Shown: positions 8,866 through 18,480, counted from the stretch's first letter. The stretch: 64,000 bases of DNA from JBOFIQ01 sp051654905 (GCA_051654905.1 JBOFYY010000156.1:1-64000); one strand, 5' to 3'. Program-made: numbers and translations. The notes: generated from the letters alone by a model not told the origin.

Positions 8866-10292
8866 TCCACAAATTCCTGCATTCGACCTGCTAGATCTGG
8901 GTGAACTCTAGCTCTTATCTTAGTTCCGGTAGAAGTATGTTCTTTAGATAAGAACTCTCCCTGTCCATGAATATCATTCAACAGATCTCCGCGGGAATAT
9001 GGAATCAGAGCAGAGATTTCAATAGTAGGACGTGGCAACAGTTCATCAATAACATGTTTTACCTCAGTTACCCCAGTTCCAGTTCTTGCCGAGCAGAACA
9101 TCGCATCAGGATACTGATGCTTCAATACGGCAATAGCATCATCACTAGCTACATCAATTTTATTGATAACTAGCAATTCTGGAAGCTCTCCAGCGCCAAT
9201 TTCAGCCAGGACTGTCCTTACTGCGCGAATTTGCCCTTCGGGGTCTGAGTCAGAGCCATCTACAACGTGCACAAGCTGGTCAGCTCCAGCAGTTTCTTCC
9301 AAAGTCGAGCGAAAAGCCTCTACTAAATCATGCGGTAGATGGCGTACGAATCCGACGGTATCAGTAAGTGTATAAACACGACCATCATCAGTTTGAGTAC
9401 GTCGAGTAGTAGGATCAAGAGTTGCAAATAGTGCATCTTCTACGAGAACTCCCGCTCCAGTAAGCTGATTAAGAATCGACGATTTTCCGGCATTGGTATA
9501 GCCGACAATAGCTACCGAAGGAATCTTATGACGTAATCGATCAGCACGCTTAGTATCACGGGTTGTCTCTAGATCTTTAAGTTTTGAGCGCAGTAATGCG
9601 ATACGTCGATGAATACGACGACGATCCATCTCTAATTTTGTTTCACCAGGACCACGACCACCAATGCCAACACCAGCCCCCGCACGACCACCAACCTGAC
9701 GCGACAAATTACCGCCCCAACCACGAAGTCGTTGGTTAAGGTATTGCAGCTGAGCCAGTTCTACTTGCGCTTTACCTTCTGCACTCTTAGCGTGCTGCGC
9801 AAAAATATCGAGAATTAGTGCTGTCCGGTCAATAACTTTTACTTTTACTCGATCCTCAAGATTACGAAGCTGTGAAGCTGCTAATTCACCATCACAAATG
9901 ACTGTATCTGCTCCAGTTGCTACGACTACTTGACGTAACTCATCTACTTTGCCCCGCCCAATGTAAGTGGCTGGATCTGGTTTCTTTCTGCGCTGAATGA
10001 GTCCTTCTAGTACTTGAGAACCAGCTGTCTCAGCTAGCAATTTAAGCTCAGCAAGCGCATTCTCGGCATCAATCTCAGATCCAGTTGTCCATACTGAAAT
10101 AAGCACAACTCGCTCTAGCTGCAACTCACGGTATTCCACCTCAGAAATATCGGTGAGCTGCGTTGACATACTTGCTACTCGCTTCAGCGATAGCCGTGCA
10201 GCCAGATCCAGCTGATCTCCATCAGCACTTTCTGGATCTGGAGCATCCCAGTCAAATACATCGTCAGTAGGATCAAAAGAAAGTTCAGTCAT
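8862..10292 (-). CDS. hflX: GTPase HflX
   Basis: HflX binds 50S subunits and splits or rescues stalled ribosomes. The N-terminal HflX domain covers about residues 60-200 (TYIGRGKVDEL), with the glycine-rich linker GRAGAGVGIGGRGPGETKLE before the G domain. G1 is GYTNAGKSS, G3 is DTVGF and G4 is NKID. The ATG chosen (MTELSFDP) is four codons inside a possible TTG start. The gene is downstream of miaA, the widespread miaA-hflX pairing, and overlaps the phosphatase gene. Confidence 0.94.
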   Translation of the reverse strand: MTELSFDPTDDVFDWDAPDPESADGDQLDLAARLSLKRVASMSTQLTDISEVEYRELQLERVVLISVWTTGSEIDAENALAELKLLAETAGSQVLEGLIQRRKKPDPATYIGRGKVDELRQVVVATGADTVICDGELAASQLRNLEDRVKVKVIDRTALILDIFAQHAKSAEGKAQVELAQLQYLNQRLRGWGGNLSRQVGGRAGAGVGIGGRGPGETKLEMDRRRIHRRIALLRSKLKDLETTRDTKRADRLRHKIPSVAIVGYTNAGKSSILNQLTGAGVLVEDALFATLDPTTRRTQTDDGRVYTLTDTVGFVRHLPHDLVEAFRSTLEETAGADQLVHVVDGSDSDPEGQIRAVRTVLAEIGAGELPELLVINKIDVASDDAIAVLKHQYPDAMFCSARTGTGVTEVKHVIDELLPRPTIEISALIPYSRGDLLNDIHGQGEFLSKEHTSTGTKIRARVHPDLAGRMQEFVE

Positions 10293-10367
10293 GATGAGAT
10301 CCACAATCCCACGACTGAGCTCTTAATGCCAGTTAAATATGAAAATGCCTTCTCTGACCCCAGTTAA

Positions 10368-11309
10368 CTAGTATTTTTGAGACTCTAAAATATCTATCGC
10401 TGAGGCAATACGAAGGTTTTCTGCTACCGGAAGCCATTGAATACGTTGGTCTCGACGAAACCACGATAATTGTTTACGAGCGAACCTACGCGTACCCGCT
10501 TTCGTAGCAGTTTTGGCCTCTTCTTCGGTTAGTTCACCATCAAGAAATTGCAGTACTTGCCGATATCCAAGCGCTCTAGAGGCGGTAACCCCTTCTCTTA
10601 ATCCGTTATCTGTTAAATGTTTAACTTCAGCAACTAACCCTTGCTCCCACATACGATCAACTCTTTCATTGATACGCATATCCATTACTTCGCGCGGTAG
10701 CTCAAGACCTACTTGAACTACTCCTGGTAATGCATAGGTCGGTTCCGGTAATTGTGGTTTATGTTCTCCGGTAATCTCGATAATTTCTAAAGCTCGTACC
10801 GTACGTCTTCCATTCCCTGGCAAAATCTGTGCCGCAGTTTCTGGTGAAAGGATCTTCAACCTGTCATGTAGCGCTTCTGGACCTAACCCAGTTAATTCAG
10901 TTTCTAGTCGTGCTCTGATCTGCGGATCAGTTCCTGGAAACTCAAAAATATCGACAATCGCTCTTACATAGAGAGCAGAACCACCTACCAGAATCGGTAA
11001 TACGTCTCGATTCTGACAATCTGCAATAGCTGTCCGGGCCATAGTCTGAAAAGCTGCTACTGAGGTTTGCTCAGATGGATCGCATATATCAATCAAATGA
11101 TGAACAATGCCATGTCTCTCAGCTAATGATGGCTTTGCCGTACCAATATCCATTCCTCGATAGACAAGCATCGAGTCTGCATTGATAATTTCCGCTATTT
11201 TTCCACGTTTTTTTAACTCACATGCCACCTCGACAGCTAACGATGTCTTACCTGAAGCAGTTGGACCATTTACAACCAGCAGTCGCGGATCTGTGAACAT
11301 GCTAAACAT
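10368..11309 (-). CDS. miaA: tRNA dimethylallyltransferase MiaA
   Basis: MiaA adds a dimethylallyl group to A37 of tRNAs reading UNN codons. This 313-residue protein shows the P-loop GPTASGKT at about residue 15, the DSMLVYRGMDIGTAKP motif that contacts the substrate, and ALGYRQ near 245. MiaB, encoded about 1 kb upstream, methylthiolates the same base, so both steps of ms2i6A37 synthesis lie together. ATG codons at 11309 and 11300 are both possible starts. Confidence 0.95.
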   Translation of the reverse strand: MFSMFTDPRLLVVNGPTASGKTSLAVEVACELKKRGKIAEIINADSMLVYRGMDIGTAKPSLAERHGIVHHLIDICDPSEQTSVAAFQTMARTAIADCQNRDVLPILVGGSALYVRAIVDIFEFPGTDPQIRARLETELTGLGPEALHDRLKILSPETAAQILPGNGRRTVRALEIIEITGEHKPQLPEPTYALPGVVQVGLELPREVMDMRINERVDRMWEQGLVAEVKHLTDNGLREGVTASRALGYRQVLQFLDGELTEEEAKTATKAGTRRFARKQLSWFRRDQRIQWLPVAENLRIASAIDILESQKY

Positions 11310-11406
11310 TTTCTCTTAAATGAGACATAACGACCAATAATGCGTCACCATTAGATATGTAACCTTTAAAGGTTGCTTTAAGACACGAAAGTGAGGAACC
11401 ACCCAC

Positions 11407-11832
11407 ATGGGCATCTTCGACAAAATCAAAGACGTGTTCGATCATCATGAAGATGAGCAGCCGTCCACTGAAACTGCTGCGACTCCGGTAGAGGAGGCTG
11501 TAGCTACCGCTGAAGAAACCGTAGCTGAAGCCACCACTACTGTTGAAGAGACCGTAGCTGAGACTGTCGCTGCTGTTGAAGAAACTGTAGCTCCTGTTAC
11601 TGAGCCAGTCACCGAAGCAGTTGCTGCTGTTGAGGAAGCGGCTGCACCTGTTGTCGAATCGGCTCCTGTTGCAGCAGTTGTTGAGGCCAAGACCTACACC
11701 GTCGAATCTGGCGACAACCTCACCTGGATTAGCGAGCGCTTCGGTGTTTCCGTAGCTGCTATTGCTCAGGCTAACGGTATCGAAAACCCTGATCTGATCT
11801 TCCCAGGTCAGGTTCTGACGATCCCCGCCTAA
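11407..11832 (+). CDS. LysM-domain protein with acidic linker
   Basis: A 141-residue protein: MGIFDKIKD at the N-terminus, then about 85 residues of repeated Glu/Val/Ala/Thr/Pro segments (TVAETVAAVEETVAP), then one LysM domain (YTVESGDNLTWISERFGVS...GQVLTIPA). There is no signal peptide, so, like E. coli Kbp/YgaU, it may act inside the cell or be released another way. A GAGGAA ribosome site precedes the ATG. The next gene begins with the same MGIFDKIKD peptide, and a shared terminator follows that gene, suggesting a two-gene operon. Confidence 0.8.
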   Translation: MGIFDKIKDVFDHHEDEQPSTETAATPVEEAVATAEETVAEATTTVEETVAETVAAVEETVAPVTEPVTEAVAAVEEAAAPVVESAPVAAVVEAKTYTVESGDNLTWISERFGVSVAAIAQANGIENPDLIFPGQVLTIPA

Positions 11833-11882
11833 AAAACTTCTTTAATCTATTCTGTACCACTCAATGAAAGGAATCCCAAGTC

Positions 11883-12164
11883 ATGGGTATTTTTGACAAA
11901 ATCAAGGATCTTGCTGGACAAGACAAGGTCAGCGAAGGCATCGATAGCGTTATCGACAAAGCTGGCGATCTAATCGATTCTGCAACTTCAGGAAAGTTTG
12001 CTGACAAAATCGATCAGGTTCAGGGCATGGCCAAAGAAAAGATCGACGAAGCCATGAACGCTGTCATGGGAAATGATTCTGAAGCTCCGGTTGAAGAAGT
12101 TACCGAAGCCCCAGTCGAAACCATCGAAGAGGTAGCCACTGACGCTATCGACGAGACTTTCTGA
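11883..12164 (+). CDS. Rv0909/MT0933-type antitoxin-like small protein
   Basis: A 93-residue protein with amphipathic helices (KVSEGIDSVIDKAGDLIDSATSGKFADKIDQ, given here only to show the pattern in residues 15-45) and an acidic tail. The pattern matches the MT0933_antitoxin family of short actinobacterial proteins that start MGxFDKxKD. No partner toxin gene adjoins it, so the antitoxin label is by family only. The N-terminal nine residues are identical to those of the LysM protein just upstream. AAAGGAA precedes the ATG. Confidence 0.65.
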   Translation: MGIFDKIKDLAGQDKVSEGIDSVIDKAGDLIDSATSGKFADKIDQVQGMAKEKIDEAMNAVMGNDSEAPVEEVTEAPVETIEEVATDAIDETF

Positions 12165-12185
12165 GAAGTCTTTTCAGCGTAATCC

Positions 12186-12225
12186 AATAGTGGGCTGCTC
12201 TTCTTTGAAAGAGCAGCCCACTATT
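12186..12225. terminator. Rho-independent terminator
   Basis: AATAGTGGGCTGCTCTT (12186-12202) pairs perfectly with 12209-12225 around a 6-base loop, followed by a T-run on the plus strand. It ends the LysM/antitoxin-like unit and can also serve the convergent miaB gene. Confidence 0.92.
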
Positions 12226-12245
12226 TTTTATTCACATAATCCTTT

Positions 12246-13694
12246 TTAAGAAGGTTTGCGAAGCGTAGGTATCCCTAGACCCACACCTTTAGCAACTGGA
12301 TTCTCTTGACGTGCTTGCCAAGCATCCCCACCACGAGTACGACGAATATCTGTCATTGGACTATCTGCCACTAAATGGTGTGGAGCAGCATAAGTAACGA
12401 CTGCTTTAGCAACATCTCCGGGGCGAGGAATCAGCATCGAATTTTCTGGCATAGCAATATGTACCAGTCGGTTATCGCGTGCTCGTCCAGAAAGTCGTTG
12501 AGTAGCCCCATCTTTACGGCCTTCGCCTTCAGCAAACATAACCTCAACGGTTTCACCTACTAAAGACTTGTTTTCTTCCCAAGCGATTTTATCTACCATG
12601 TCGACAAGTCGTAGATAACGGTCCTGTACTATTTCCTTAGGGATCTGGTTATCCATAGTCCCGGCTGGAGTCCCTGGGCGAATAGAATATTGGAAAGTGA
12701 AAGCTGCCGAGAATCTTGCTTGTTCTACGATCCGCATAGTTTCTAAGAAATCTGCTTCGGTTTCACCAGGAAAGCCTACGATGATGTCGGTAGTCACCGC
12801 GGCATGAGGCATTTCTTGACGGACTCGATCCAATATGCCCAAGAACTTTTCGCTACGGTAGCTGCGTCGCATATCGCGAAGTACTTTATCTGACCCTGAC
12901 TGTAGCGGCATATGAAGACTTGGCATCACGTTATGGGTCTGTGCCATAGCCAGAATGACATCATCAGTGAAATCTTTAGGGTGTGGTGAAGTAAAACGAA
13001 CTCGCTCAAGACCATCGATCTCGCCGCAAGCTCGCAATAGCTTAGAGAAAGCTTGACGATCACCAAATTCGACGCCGTAAGCATTCACATTTTGTCCCAG
13101 TAGCGTTACTTCTTGCACACCTTCGTCAACTAAAGCCCTAATTTCAGCAAGGATTTCTCCGGGACGACGGTCTGTTTGTTTTCCACGTAGTTGAGGAACA
13201 ATACAGAATGTGCAGGTGTTATTACATCCAACCGCTACTGAAACCCAAGCTGCATAAGCAGATTCTCGACGAGTAGGCAGCGTCGAGGGGAACACTTCCA
13301 GCGACTCTTTAATTTCAACTTGAGCTTCTCGTTCGATGCGAGCTCGCTCCAAGAGCGTCGGCAATGCACCAATATTGTGAGTTCCAAAAACTACATCAAC
13401 CCATGGAGCGCGCTTAGTAACAATTTCTTTGTCTTTTTGCGCCATGCAACCGCCTACGGCAATCTGCATTCCTGGCCGCTGTGCCTTCACACTTGCGATA
13501 TGCCCTAAGTTTCCATAGAGCCGGTTGTCAGCATTCTCACGCACCGCACAGGTGTTATATACGACAACATCAGCTTGCTCCCCCTCGATAGCTCGAGAGT
13601 AGCCAGCATTCTCCAAGAGACCGGAGATCCGCTCGGAGTCATGGACATTCATTTGGCAGCCGTATGTGACGACTTCATAAGTACGTTCGCTCAT
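12246..13694 (-). CDS. miaB: tRNA-2-methylthio-N6-dimethylallyladenosine synthase MiaB
   Basis: A radical-SAM methylthiotransferase acting on i6A37 of tRNA. The UPF0004 domain supplies three cluster cysteines (TYGCQMN, NTCAVREN, GGCMAQK); the radical-SAM triad is in CNNTCTFCIVP; a TRAM domain ends the protein. The start MSERTYEVVTYGCQMN fits family length; an upstream in-frame ATG at 13736 would add 14 residues with no family support. It is divergent from sacA across about 100 bases. Confidence 0.95.
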   Translation of the reverse strand: MSERTYEVVTYGCQMNVHDSERISGLLENAGYSRAIEGEQADVVVYNTCAVRENADNRLYGNLGHIASVKAQRPGMQIAVGGCMAQKDKEIVTKRAPWVDVVFGTHNIGALPTLLERARIEREAQVEIKESLEVFPSTLPTRRESAYAAWVSVAVGCNNTCTFCIVPQLRGKQTDRRPGEILAEIRALVDEGVQEVTLLGQNVNAYGVEFGDRQAFSKLLRACGEIDGLERVRFTSPHPKDFTDDVILAMAQTHNVMPSLHMPLQSGSDKVLRDMRRSYRSEKFLGILDRVRQEMPHAAVTTDIIVGFPGETEADFLETMRIVEQARFSAAFTFQYSIRPGTPAGTMDNQIPKEIVQDRYLRLVDMVDKIAWEENKSLVGETVEVMFAEGEGRKDGATQRLSGRARDNRLVHIAMPENSMLIPRPGDVAKAVVTYAAPHHLVADSPMTDIRRTRGGDAWQARQENPVAKGVGLGIPTLRKPS

Positions 13695-13764
13695 CAGAAA
13701 ATAGATTCTACCGGGCTTAGCCCCAACTACGAACATTGCTGCTCGAAGATAACTACTCTCGATA

Positions 13765-13780
13765 TGTTAATCGTTTGCCA
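13765..13780. promoter_or_regulatory. candidate LacI-type operator before sacA
   Basis: TGTTAATCGTTTGCCA resembles the stronger site in front of the PTS gene (shared core around CGTTTG) and lies 14 bases before the sacA start. It is an imperfect palindrome, so it is probably a weaker site for the LacI-family repressor encoded at the other end of the locus. Confidence 0.45.
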
Positions 13781-13793
13781 TATCGACTAAAGT

Positions 13794-15293
13794 ATGACTG
13801 TGCTCGATGACCCGCGCAGCCTCGCCCACCAGGCTATAGCAACTGCTCACGCCCGCTCAGCGGACCCAGATTTTCCCCGGTTCCACGTAGCGCCACCAAT
13901 TGGTCGCCTCAACGACCCTAACGGACTGCTCGTAGCAGCTGGCACTTATCATGTTTTCTACCAGTTCACCCCACTTTATCCAGCACGAAAACTGGTGCAT
14001 TGGGGGCATACCTCATCGACCGATCTTGTCACTTGGACTGATCATGGTCCAGCTATAGATCCGGACTCCCCCCATGATCACAACGGGGTATATTCCGGAA
14101 ATGCAGTTATTACTGACAACCCCGAAATGCCCTACGTTTTGCATTACACCGGGAATGCAAAAGATGAAGTTACTCAGGAACGATCAGCCACGCAATGTCG
14201 AGTAACTTCTAGCGATTTAGTGACATTCACTAAAGATCCTTCGCTACCAGTAATTCCGCAACAACCAGCTGGCTACACTGCGCATTTTCGAGATCCCCAA
14301 GTCTGGCGCGACAACGAATCTTGGCTGATGCTATTGGGAGCACAACGCGATAATCTCACTGGGGCTTGTGTCCTCTACCGCTCAGATGATCTATTGAACT
14401 GGGAGTTTCAAGGTGAACTAAGTTTCCCTGACGCAGCAGGAACTTTTGATTCTTTTGGGTATATGTGGGAGTGCCCCAACCTTATTTCTTTGACAGATGA
14501 GATCACTGGAAAAGAGTGCGATATTTTACTTTGGTGTCCGCAGGGCATTTATCCAGATCGAGAAGGTTTTGAAAATGTTTTCCCGTGCATATATACCGTA
14601 GGGAAACTCGAAGGAACAACATTCCACAATAGCAACGGGAGCTTTACCGAACTCGATCGTGGATTTGAGTTTTACGCCCCACAAGTATTTGCTCGTAGTC
14701 ACCAAGATCCTGGACCAGTTCTTATGATGGGATGGGCTGGCAATGCCGGTGAAGACGATCAACCATCGGTAGCTTCTGGGGGTTGGGTTCATACTTTAAC
14801 TGTCCCTAGAGAGCTTCGGCTCGTTGACGGGAAATTACTACAGCAGCCCGCTCTATCTGTTTCAACCGTGCCCGGAGCAGAAGTTTCAGGACTTCCCACC
14901 GGAACATTAGAACAAGGCAATCACCGCTTAGCTGCTTTAGCTGATTCTCGTTCTTTTCATATTTGTATCTCAGTTATAAATGACGATACCCCCTGGACTA
15001 TCCGGTTAGGGTCTGCTGGATGTCATGTTGATATCACCATCGACCGCGATCTTCTCACTGTTGACCGCAGCACTAGCCGTTATCAGCATGGCAATCAACG
15101 TAGCGTTACGCTATCTTCAACTCCGATAAGAACACTTGAAATACTTCATGACCGTTCGATAACTGAGATTTTTACCGATGCTGGCGAAATTGTTTTCACT
15201 TTCCGATCTTTCCTTGACCTAACCCCCGGATTGGAGCTTATTATCAGCAATAAGCTCCATGTTGAAAGCTTTAACGCACGACGTCACGATTAA
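13794..15293 (+). CDS. sacA: sucrose-6-phosphate hydrolase (GH32)
   Basis: A 499-residue GH32 enzyme that splits sucrose-6-phosphate made by the neighbouring PTS into glucose-6-phosphate and fructose. The five-bladed propeller motifs are visible: RLNDPNG with nucleophile Asp41, the FRDP block (AHFRDPQVW), and WECPNL with the acid/base Glu; a C-terminal beta-sandwich follows from about residue 360. No signal peptide, in line with a cytoplasmic phosphorylated substrate. It precedes the PTS gene by 130 bases that contain an operator. Confidence 0.9.
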   Translation: MTVLDDPRSLAHQAIATAHARSADPDFPRFHVAPPIGRLNDPNGLLVAAGTYHVFYQFTPLYPARKLVHWGHTSSTDLVTWTDHGPAIDPDSPHDHNGVYSGNAVITDNPEMPYVLHYTGNAKDEVTQERSATQCRVTSSDLVTFTKDPSLPVIPQQPAGYTAHFRDPQVWRDNESWLMLLGAQRDNLTGACVLYRSDDLLNWEFQGELSFPDAAGTFDSFGYMWECPNLISLTDEITGKECDILLWCPQGIYPDREGFENVFPCIYTVGKLEGTTFHNSNGSFTELDRGFEFYAPQVFARSHQDPGPVLMMGWAGNAGEDDQPSVASGGWVHTLTVPRELRLVDGKLLQQPALSVSTVPGAEVSGLPTGTLEQGNHRLAALADSRSFHICISVINDDTPWTIRLGSAGCHVDITIDRDLLTVDRSTSRYQHGNQRSVTLSSTPIRTLEILHDRSITEIFTDAGEIVFTFRSFLDLTPGLELIISNKLHVESFNARRHD

Positions 15294-15350
15294 ATATTCT
15301 GCAACGCCACGCCGAATAGGGCTTGCCGAAAATACCATCACCGACTAATG

Positions 15351-15366
15351 TGACAAACGTTTGACA
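15351..15366. promoter_or_regulatory. LacI-family operator before the sucrose PTS gene
   Basis: TGACAAACGTTTGACA is a near-perfect 16-bp palindrome with the central CG and flanking AAA/TTT of LacI-family operators. It is 57 bases upstream of the PTS start, in the sacA-PTS spacer. Confidence 0.75.
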
Positions 15367-15422
15367 TAGATGTCTGAATCGCTCGATGACGACCGACGTA
15401 ACTCCTCACGAAAGGAACCCGG

Positions 15423-17414
15423 GTGGCAATGAATCACGCCCGAGTGGCAACCGATGTCCTGAAGGCCGTCGGAGGAGCTGGCAATATTACTGCCGCAGCT
15501 CACTGTGCAACACGACTACGCCTTGTGCTGGCTGACCCCAGTAAGGTTGACCAAAAAGCTCTCGACGCCGATCCTGACGTTAAAGGCACCTTCACTGCAG
15601 GCGGTATGTTCCAGGTCATCATTGGCCCTGGTGACGTCGATACCGTATATGCCGAAATGACCAAGTTAGGGGTAAAAGAAGCCTCTAAAGATGAAGCCAA
15701 GACTGTTGCAGCAAAACAGGACAATATCTTAGTTCGTTTCATTAAGACCATCGCCGATATTTTCGTGCCAGTTCTACCTGCACTAATTGCCGGCGGGCTC
15801 ATGATGGCTTTAAATAACGTCATCGAAGCTAAGGGACTCTTCGGCGAAGGATCCTTACTAGATAAAGCTGCGTGGCTCAGTGATTACGCTGCATTGATTA
15901 ATATGATCTCTGCAGCTGCTTTTGCTTTCTTGCCGGTACTCATCGGATTCTCTGCTACGAAACGCTTTGGCGGTAATGCATATCTAGGTGCAGCCATGGG
16001 CGCAGCAATGGTTTCACCATCGCTCACCAATGCCTACTCGATGGTCTCGGCTATGGAAGCCGGAACTGTTAAATACTGGCATCTATTTGGTCTTGACGTA
16101 GCTCAAATCGGTTACCAAGCAATGGTTATTCCAGTGCTATGCGTTGCTTGGATTCTCAGCTGGATTGAAAAGAAGTTCCATAAGATCTTCTCTGGAACAG
16201 CTGACTTCCTGCTTACACCATTGCTAACTATGCTAATCACCGGATTCTTGACCTTTATTGCGGTGGGTCCGATCACTCGCGAAATATCCAATGGTCTTAC
16301 TGATGGTATTTCATGGGGATATAACCACCTCGGCCCACTAGGTGGTCTGCTCTTTGGTTTAATTTACTCCCCGATCGTAGTTACTGGATTACACCAGTCA
16401 TTCCCCGCTATTGAGATTCCTCTCATCACAAGTCTGGCAACTACTGGCGGATCTTTTATCTTCCCCATCGCTTCTATGGCTAATGTGGCCCAAGGCGCAG
16501 CAGCACTAGCGGTATTTTTCAAAGCACGTGATGCTAAACTCAAAGGATTATCTGGAGCTTCTGCCGCCTCTGCCTTATTTGGTATCACCGAACCAGCCGT
16601 CTTCGGCGTAAACCTACGACTACGGTGGCCATTCTTTACTGCTATTGCTTCGGCAGCAGTTGGTGGCGCTATGGTGAGCATTTTCAATATTCGCGCCCAA
16701 GCCCTTGGCGCAGCTGGTTTGGTTGGTTTTGTCTCTATTCGCCCCAGCGATATTCCGATGTATCTCGTCAGCGAAGTTGTGACAATAGTTCTTGCTTTTG
16801 GAGCTACTTGGTTCTACGCCTCGACCCGCGGTAAGGCATCTCTTGTAGGAGATGCTGCTCCTCAGGCTGAAGCTGATGCAGCTACTACCATCACTGAATC
16901 GACTACTGCAGCTGTCGCTACAATTGCAGCCGCCGATAAGACTATTATCACTGCACCAGTAGCTGGTAAATTAGTACCACTAACCGAAGTTCCAGATCAA
17001 TCTTTCGCGGCAGGTTTTGTTGGACCAGGCATGGCAATTATTCCTAGCGAAGGACCAGTTCTTGCCCCCATTAGCGGTACTGTCATTCTAGCTTTCCCAA
17101 CCGGACATGCTTACGGTATTCGCACCGAATCTGGCGCTGAAATCCTTATCCATATTGGTATCGATACCGTAAAACTAGAAGGTAAAGGTTTTACCCCCAA
17201 GGTTGGGGTTGGCGAAGTAGTTTCCGTCGGAGATCTACTCTGCGAGGTTGATTGGGACCTTGTCCGCAATGCCGGGTACAACAACATCACTCCTGTTGTC
17301 GTCAGTAACGCCAAACGCACTGGAGGTATCGAAACCACTGACGGACGCACTGTCACCACTGGTGATGAACTCTTTACAGTTCTACCTAAGCAGAAAGCCG
17401 CTACAACGGTATAG
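15423..17414 (+). CDS. PTS sucrose-type enzyme IIBCA
   Basis: A 663-residue single-chain PTS permease that imports and phosphorylates a sugar. Domain order is IIB (phospho-Cys28 in AAAHCATRLRL), IIC with about ten membrane segments (residues 100-470), and a IIA(Glc)-type domain from about 505 with the phospho-His577 in ILIHIGIDTV. GTG 15423 is preferred over ATG 15429 because an AAAGGA site lies 6-7 bases before it. Sucrose specificity is inferred from the adjacent sacA; the protein itself belongs to the glucose-glucoside group that also includes trehalose and beta-glucoside carriers. Confidence 0.88.
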   Translation: MAMNHARVATDVLKAVGGAGNITAAAHCATRLRLVLADPSKVDQKALDADPDVKGTFTAGGMFQVIIGPGDVDTVYAEMTKLGVKEASKDEAKTVAAKQDNILVRFIKTIADIFVPVLPALIAGGLMMALNNVIEAKGLFGEGSLLDKAAWLSDYAALINMISAAAFAFLPVLIGFSATKRFGGNAYLGAAMGAAMVSPSLTNAYSMVSAMEAGTVKYWHLFGLDVAQIGYQAMVIPVLCVAWILSWIEKKFHKIFSGTADFLLTPLLTMLITGFLTFIAVGPITREISNGLTDGISWGYNHLGPLGGLLFGLIYSPIVVTGLHQSFPAIEIPLITSLATTGGSFIFPIASMANVAQGAAALAVFFKARDAKLKGLSGASAASALFGITEPAVFGVNLRLRWPFFTAIASAAVGGAMVSIFNIRAQALGAAGLVGFVSIRPSDIPMYLVSEVVTIVLAFGATWFYASTRGKASLVGDAAPQAEADAATTITESTTAAVATIAAADKTIITAPVAGKLVPLTEVPDQSFAAGFVGPGMAIIPSEGPVLAPISGTVILAFPTGHAYGIRTESGAEILIHIGIDTVKLEGKGFTPKVGVGEVVSVGDLLCEVDWDLVRNAGYNNITPVVVSNAKRTGGIETTDGRTVTTGDELFTVLPKQKAATTV

Positions 17415-17425
17415 CAGCTAAGTAA

Positions 17426-17463
17426 AGAAAGAGGGGCGAAACTTAAGTTTCGCCCCTCTTTCT
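17426..17463. terminator. bidirectional terminator between PTS gene and lacI-type gene
   Basis: A perfect 38-base palindrome centred on ACTTAAGT with GC-rich arms (AGAGGGGCGAAACTT) and A-rich/T-rich ends. It separates two convergent genes. Confidence 0.92.
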
Positions 17464-17481
17464 ACGCCGTAACAACAAAAG

Positions 17482-18480
17482 CTAGACGGTTCGCCCCGGA
17501 ATAAGTTCCACTGGAAGTTCTGGAGGGCTTGCTATTTCAGTTTCGGTTGCTTGCATTTGAGCCATTAAGGTTGCTACGGCAACTTGGGCAATATCAGCAA
17601 TAGGTTGCTTAATAGTAGCTAATCCAGGCAAAGCTCTACGCAATGCTGTCGTTCCATCAAATCCAATGATTTTAAGTTGCTGCGGTACCTTGATTCCAGC
17701 CTGCTGTGCCCACTCTAGAACTGAAGCTGCGGTTAAATCATCAGTAGCAAAAATGCCATCAATTCCACGCGATAACACCACATCTTCCAGCCACCGAGAA
17801 ATCCACTCTTCTCGCTGCATAGCTGGCGTATGAAACTCTACTGCTCCCATTACCGGTTCGATACCTGCTGCCGTAACAGCCGCGCGATAACCTGTCTCTC
17901 GTTCATTATGTGCCCCCAGACGTGATGTCAGTAGCGCCGGTCGACGAGATCCCGAATCAAGCAGATATTGGGCAGCTAACCTTCCACCTTCTCGGTTATT
18001 GGCACGAATATTAGGGATATGAGCAGCAAGCTGCCTATCGATAGTCACGATAGGCAGCCGAATCATTGCATATTCTGCCAAATCTTCATTATGGGCACCC
18101 GAAATAATGCCATCGACTCTATGACCCAATAACAGATCCAAATAATCACGTTCACGTTCTGATCTGCCCATCGAATTACACACCAGAATGTGATAGCTAT
18201 AGGAAGCCAGCACACTCTCTATATGGGCAGCTAACTCGCCGAAAAAAGGCAACGAAAGCGTAGGCACGATAAGACCCACCGTAGGCGTAGCTTTACCTTG
18301 CAGCGATCGAGCAGCTTGGTTAGGGCGGTACCCTAACTTAGCTATGGCTTGCGCAACTTTAGCTTTTGTTTCTTCCCCCAGATAGCCACGATTATTGAGA
18401 GCCCTCGATACTGTCGTCACCGATAACCCAGATTCTCTTGCTACATCAGCAAGAGTGGGTTCTCTACGTGTGACTGGCAC
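17482..18480 (-). CDS. LacI-family transcriptional regulator of the sucrose locus
   Basis: A 332-residue regulator with an N-terminal LacI helix-turn-helix (PTLADVARESGLSVTTVSRAL) and hinge helix (RPNQAARSLQ), followed by a periplasmic-binding-protein-like ligand domain. GTG 18480 is chosen because a strong AAGGAG lies 7 bases before it; a TTG at 18501 would place that ribosome site inside the gene. Being convergent with sacA-PTS, and with two LacI-like operators in front of those genes, it most likely represses them until sucrose or its phosphate is present. Confidence 0.88.
   Translation of the reverse strand: MPVTRREPTLADVARESGLSVTTVSRALNNRGYLGEETKAKVAQAIAKLGYRPNQAARSLQGKATPTVGLIVPTLSLPFFGELAAHIESVLASYSYHILVCNSMGRSERERDYLDLLLGHRVDGIISGAHNEDLAEYAMIRLPIVTIDRQLAAHIPNIRANNREGGRLAAQYLLDSGSRRPALLTSRLGAHNERETGYRAAVTAAGIEPVMGAVEFHTPAMQREEWISRWLEDVVLSRGIDGIFATDDLTAASVLEWAQQAGIKVPQQLKIIGFDGTTALRRALPGLATIKQPIADIAQVAVATLMAQMQATETEIASPPELPVELIPGRTV

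Noticed and set aside
11445..11690. Ala/Ser/Thr-rich 81-codon frame on the minus strand
   Set aside because: It is the antisense of the Glu/Val/Ala linker of the LysM protein.
12246..13736. Longer miaB starting at 13736
   Set aside because: The added residues do not resemble MiaB and no ribosome site is present.
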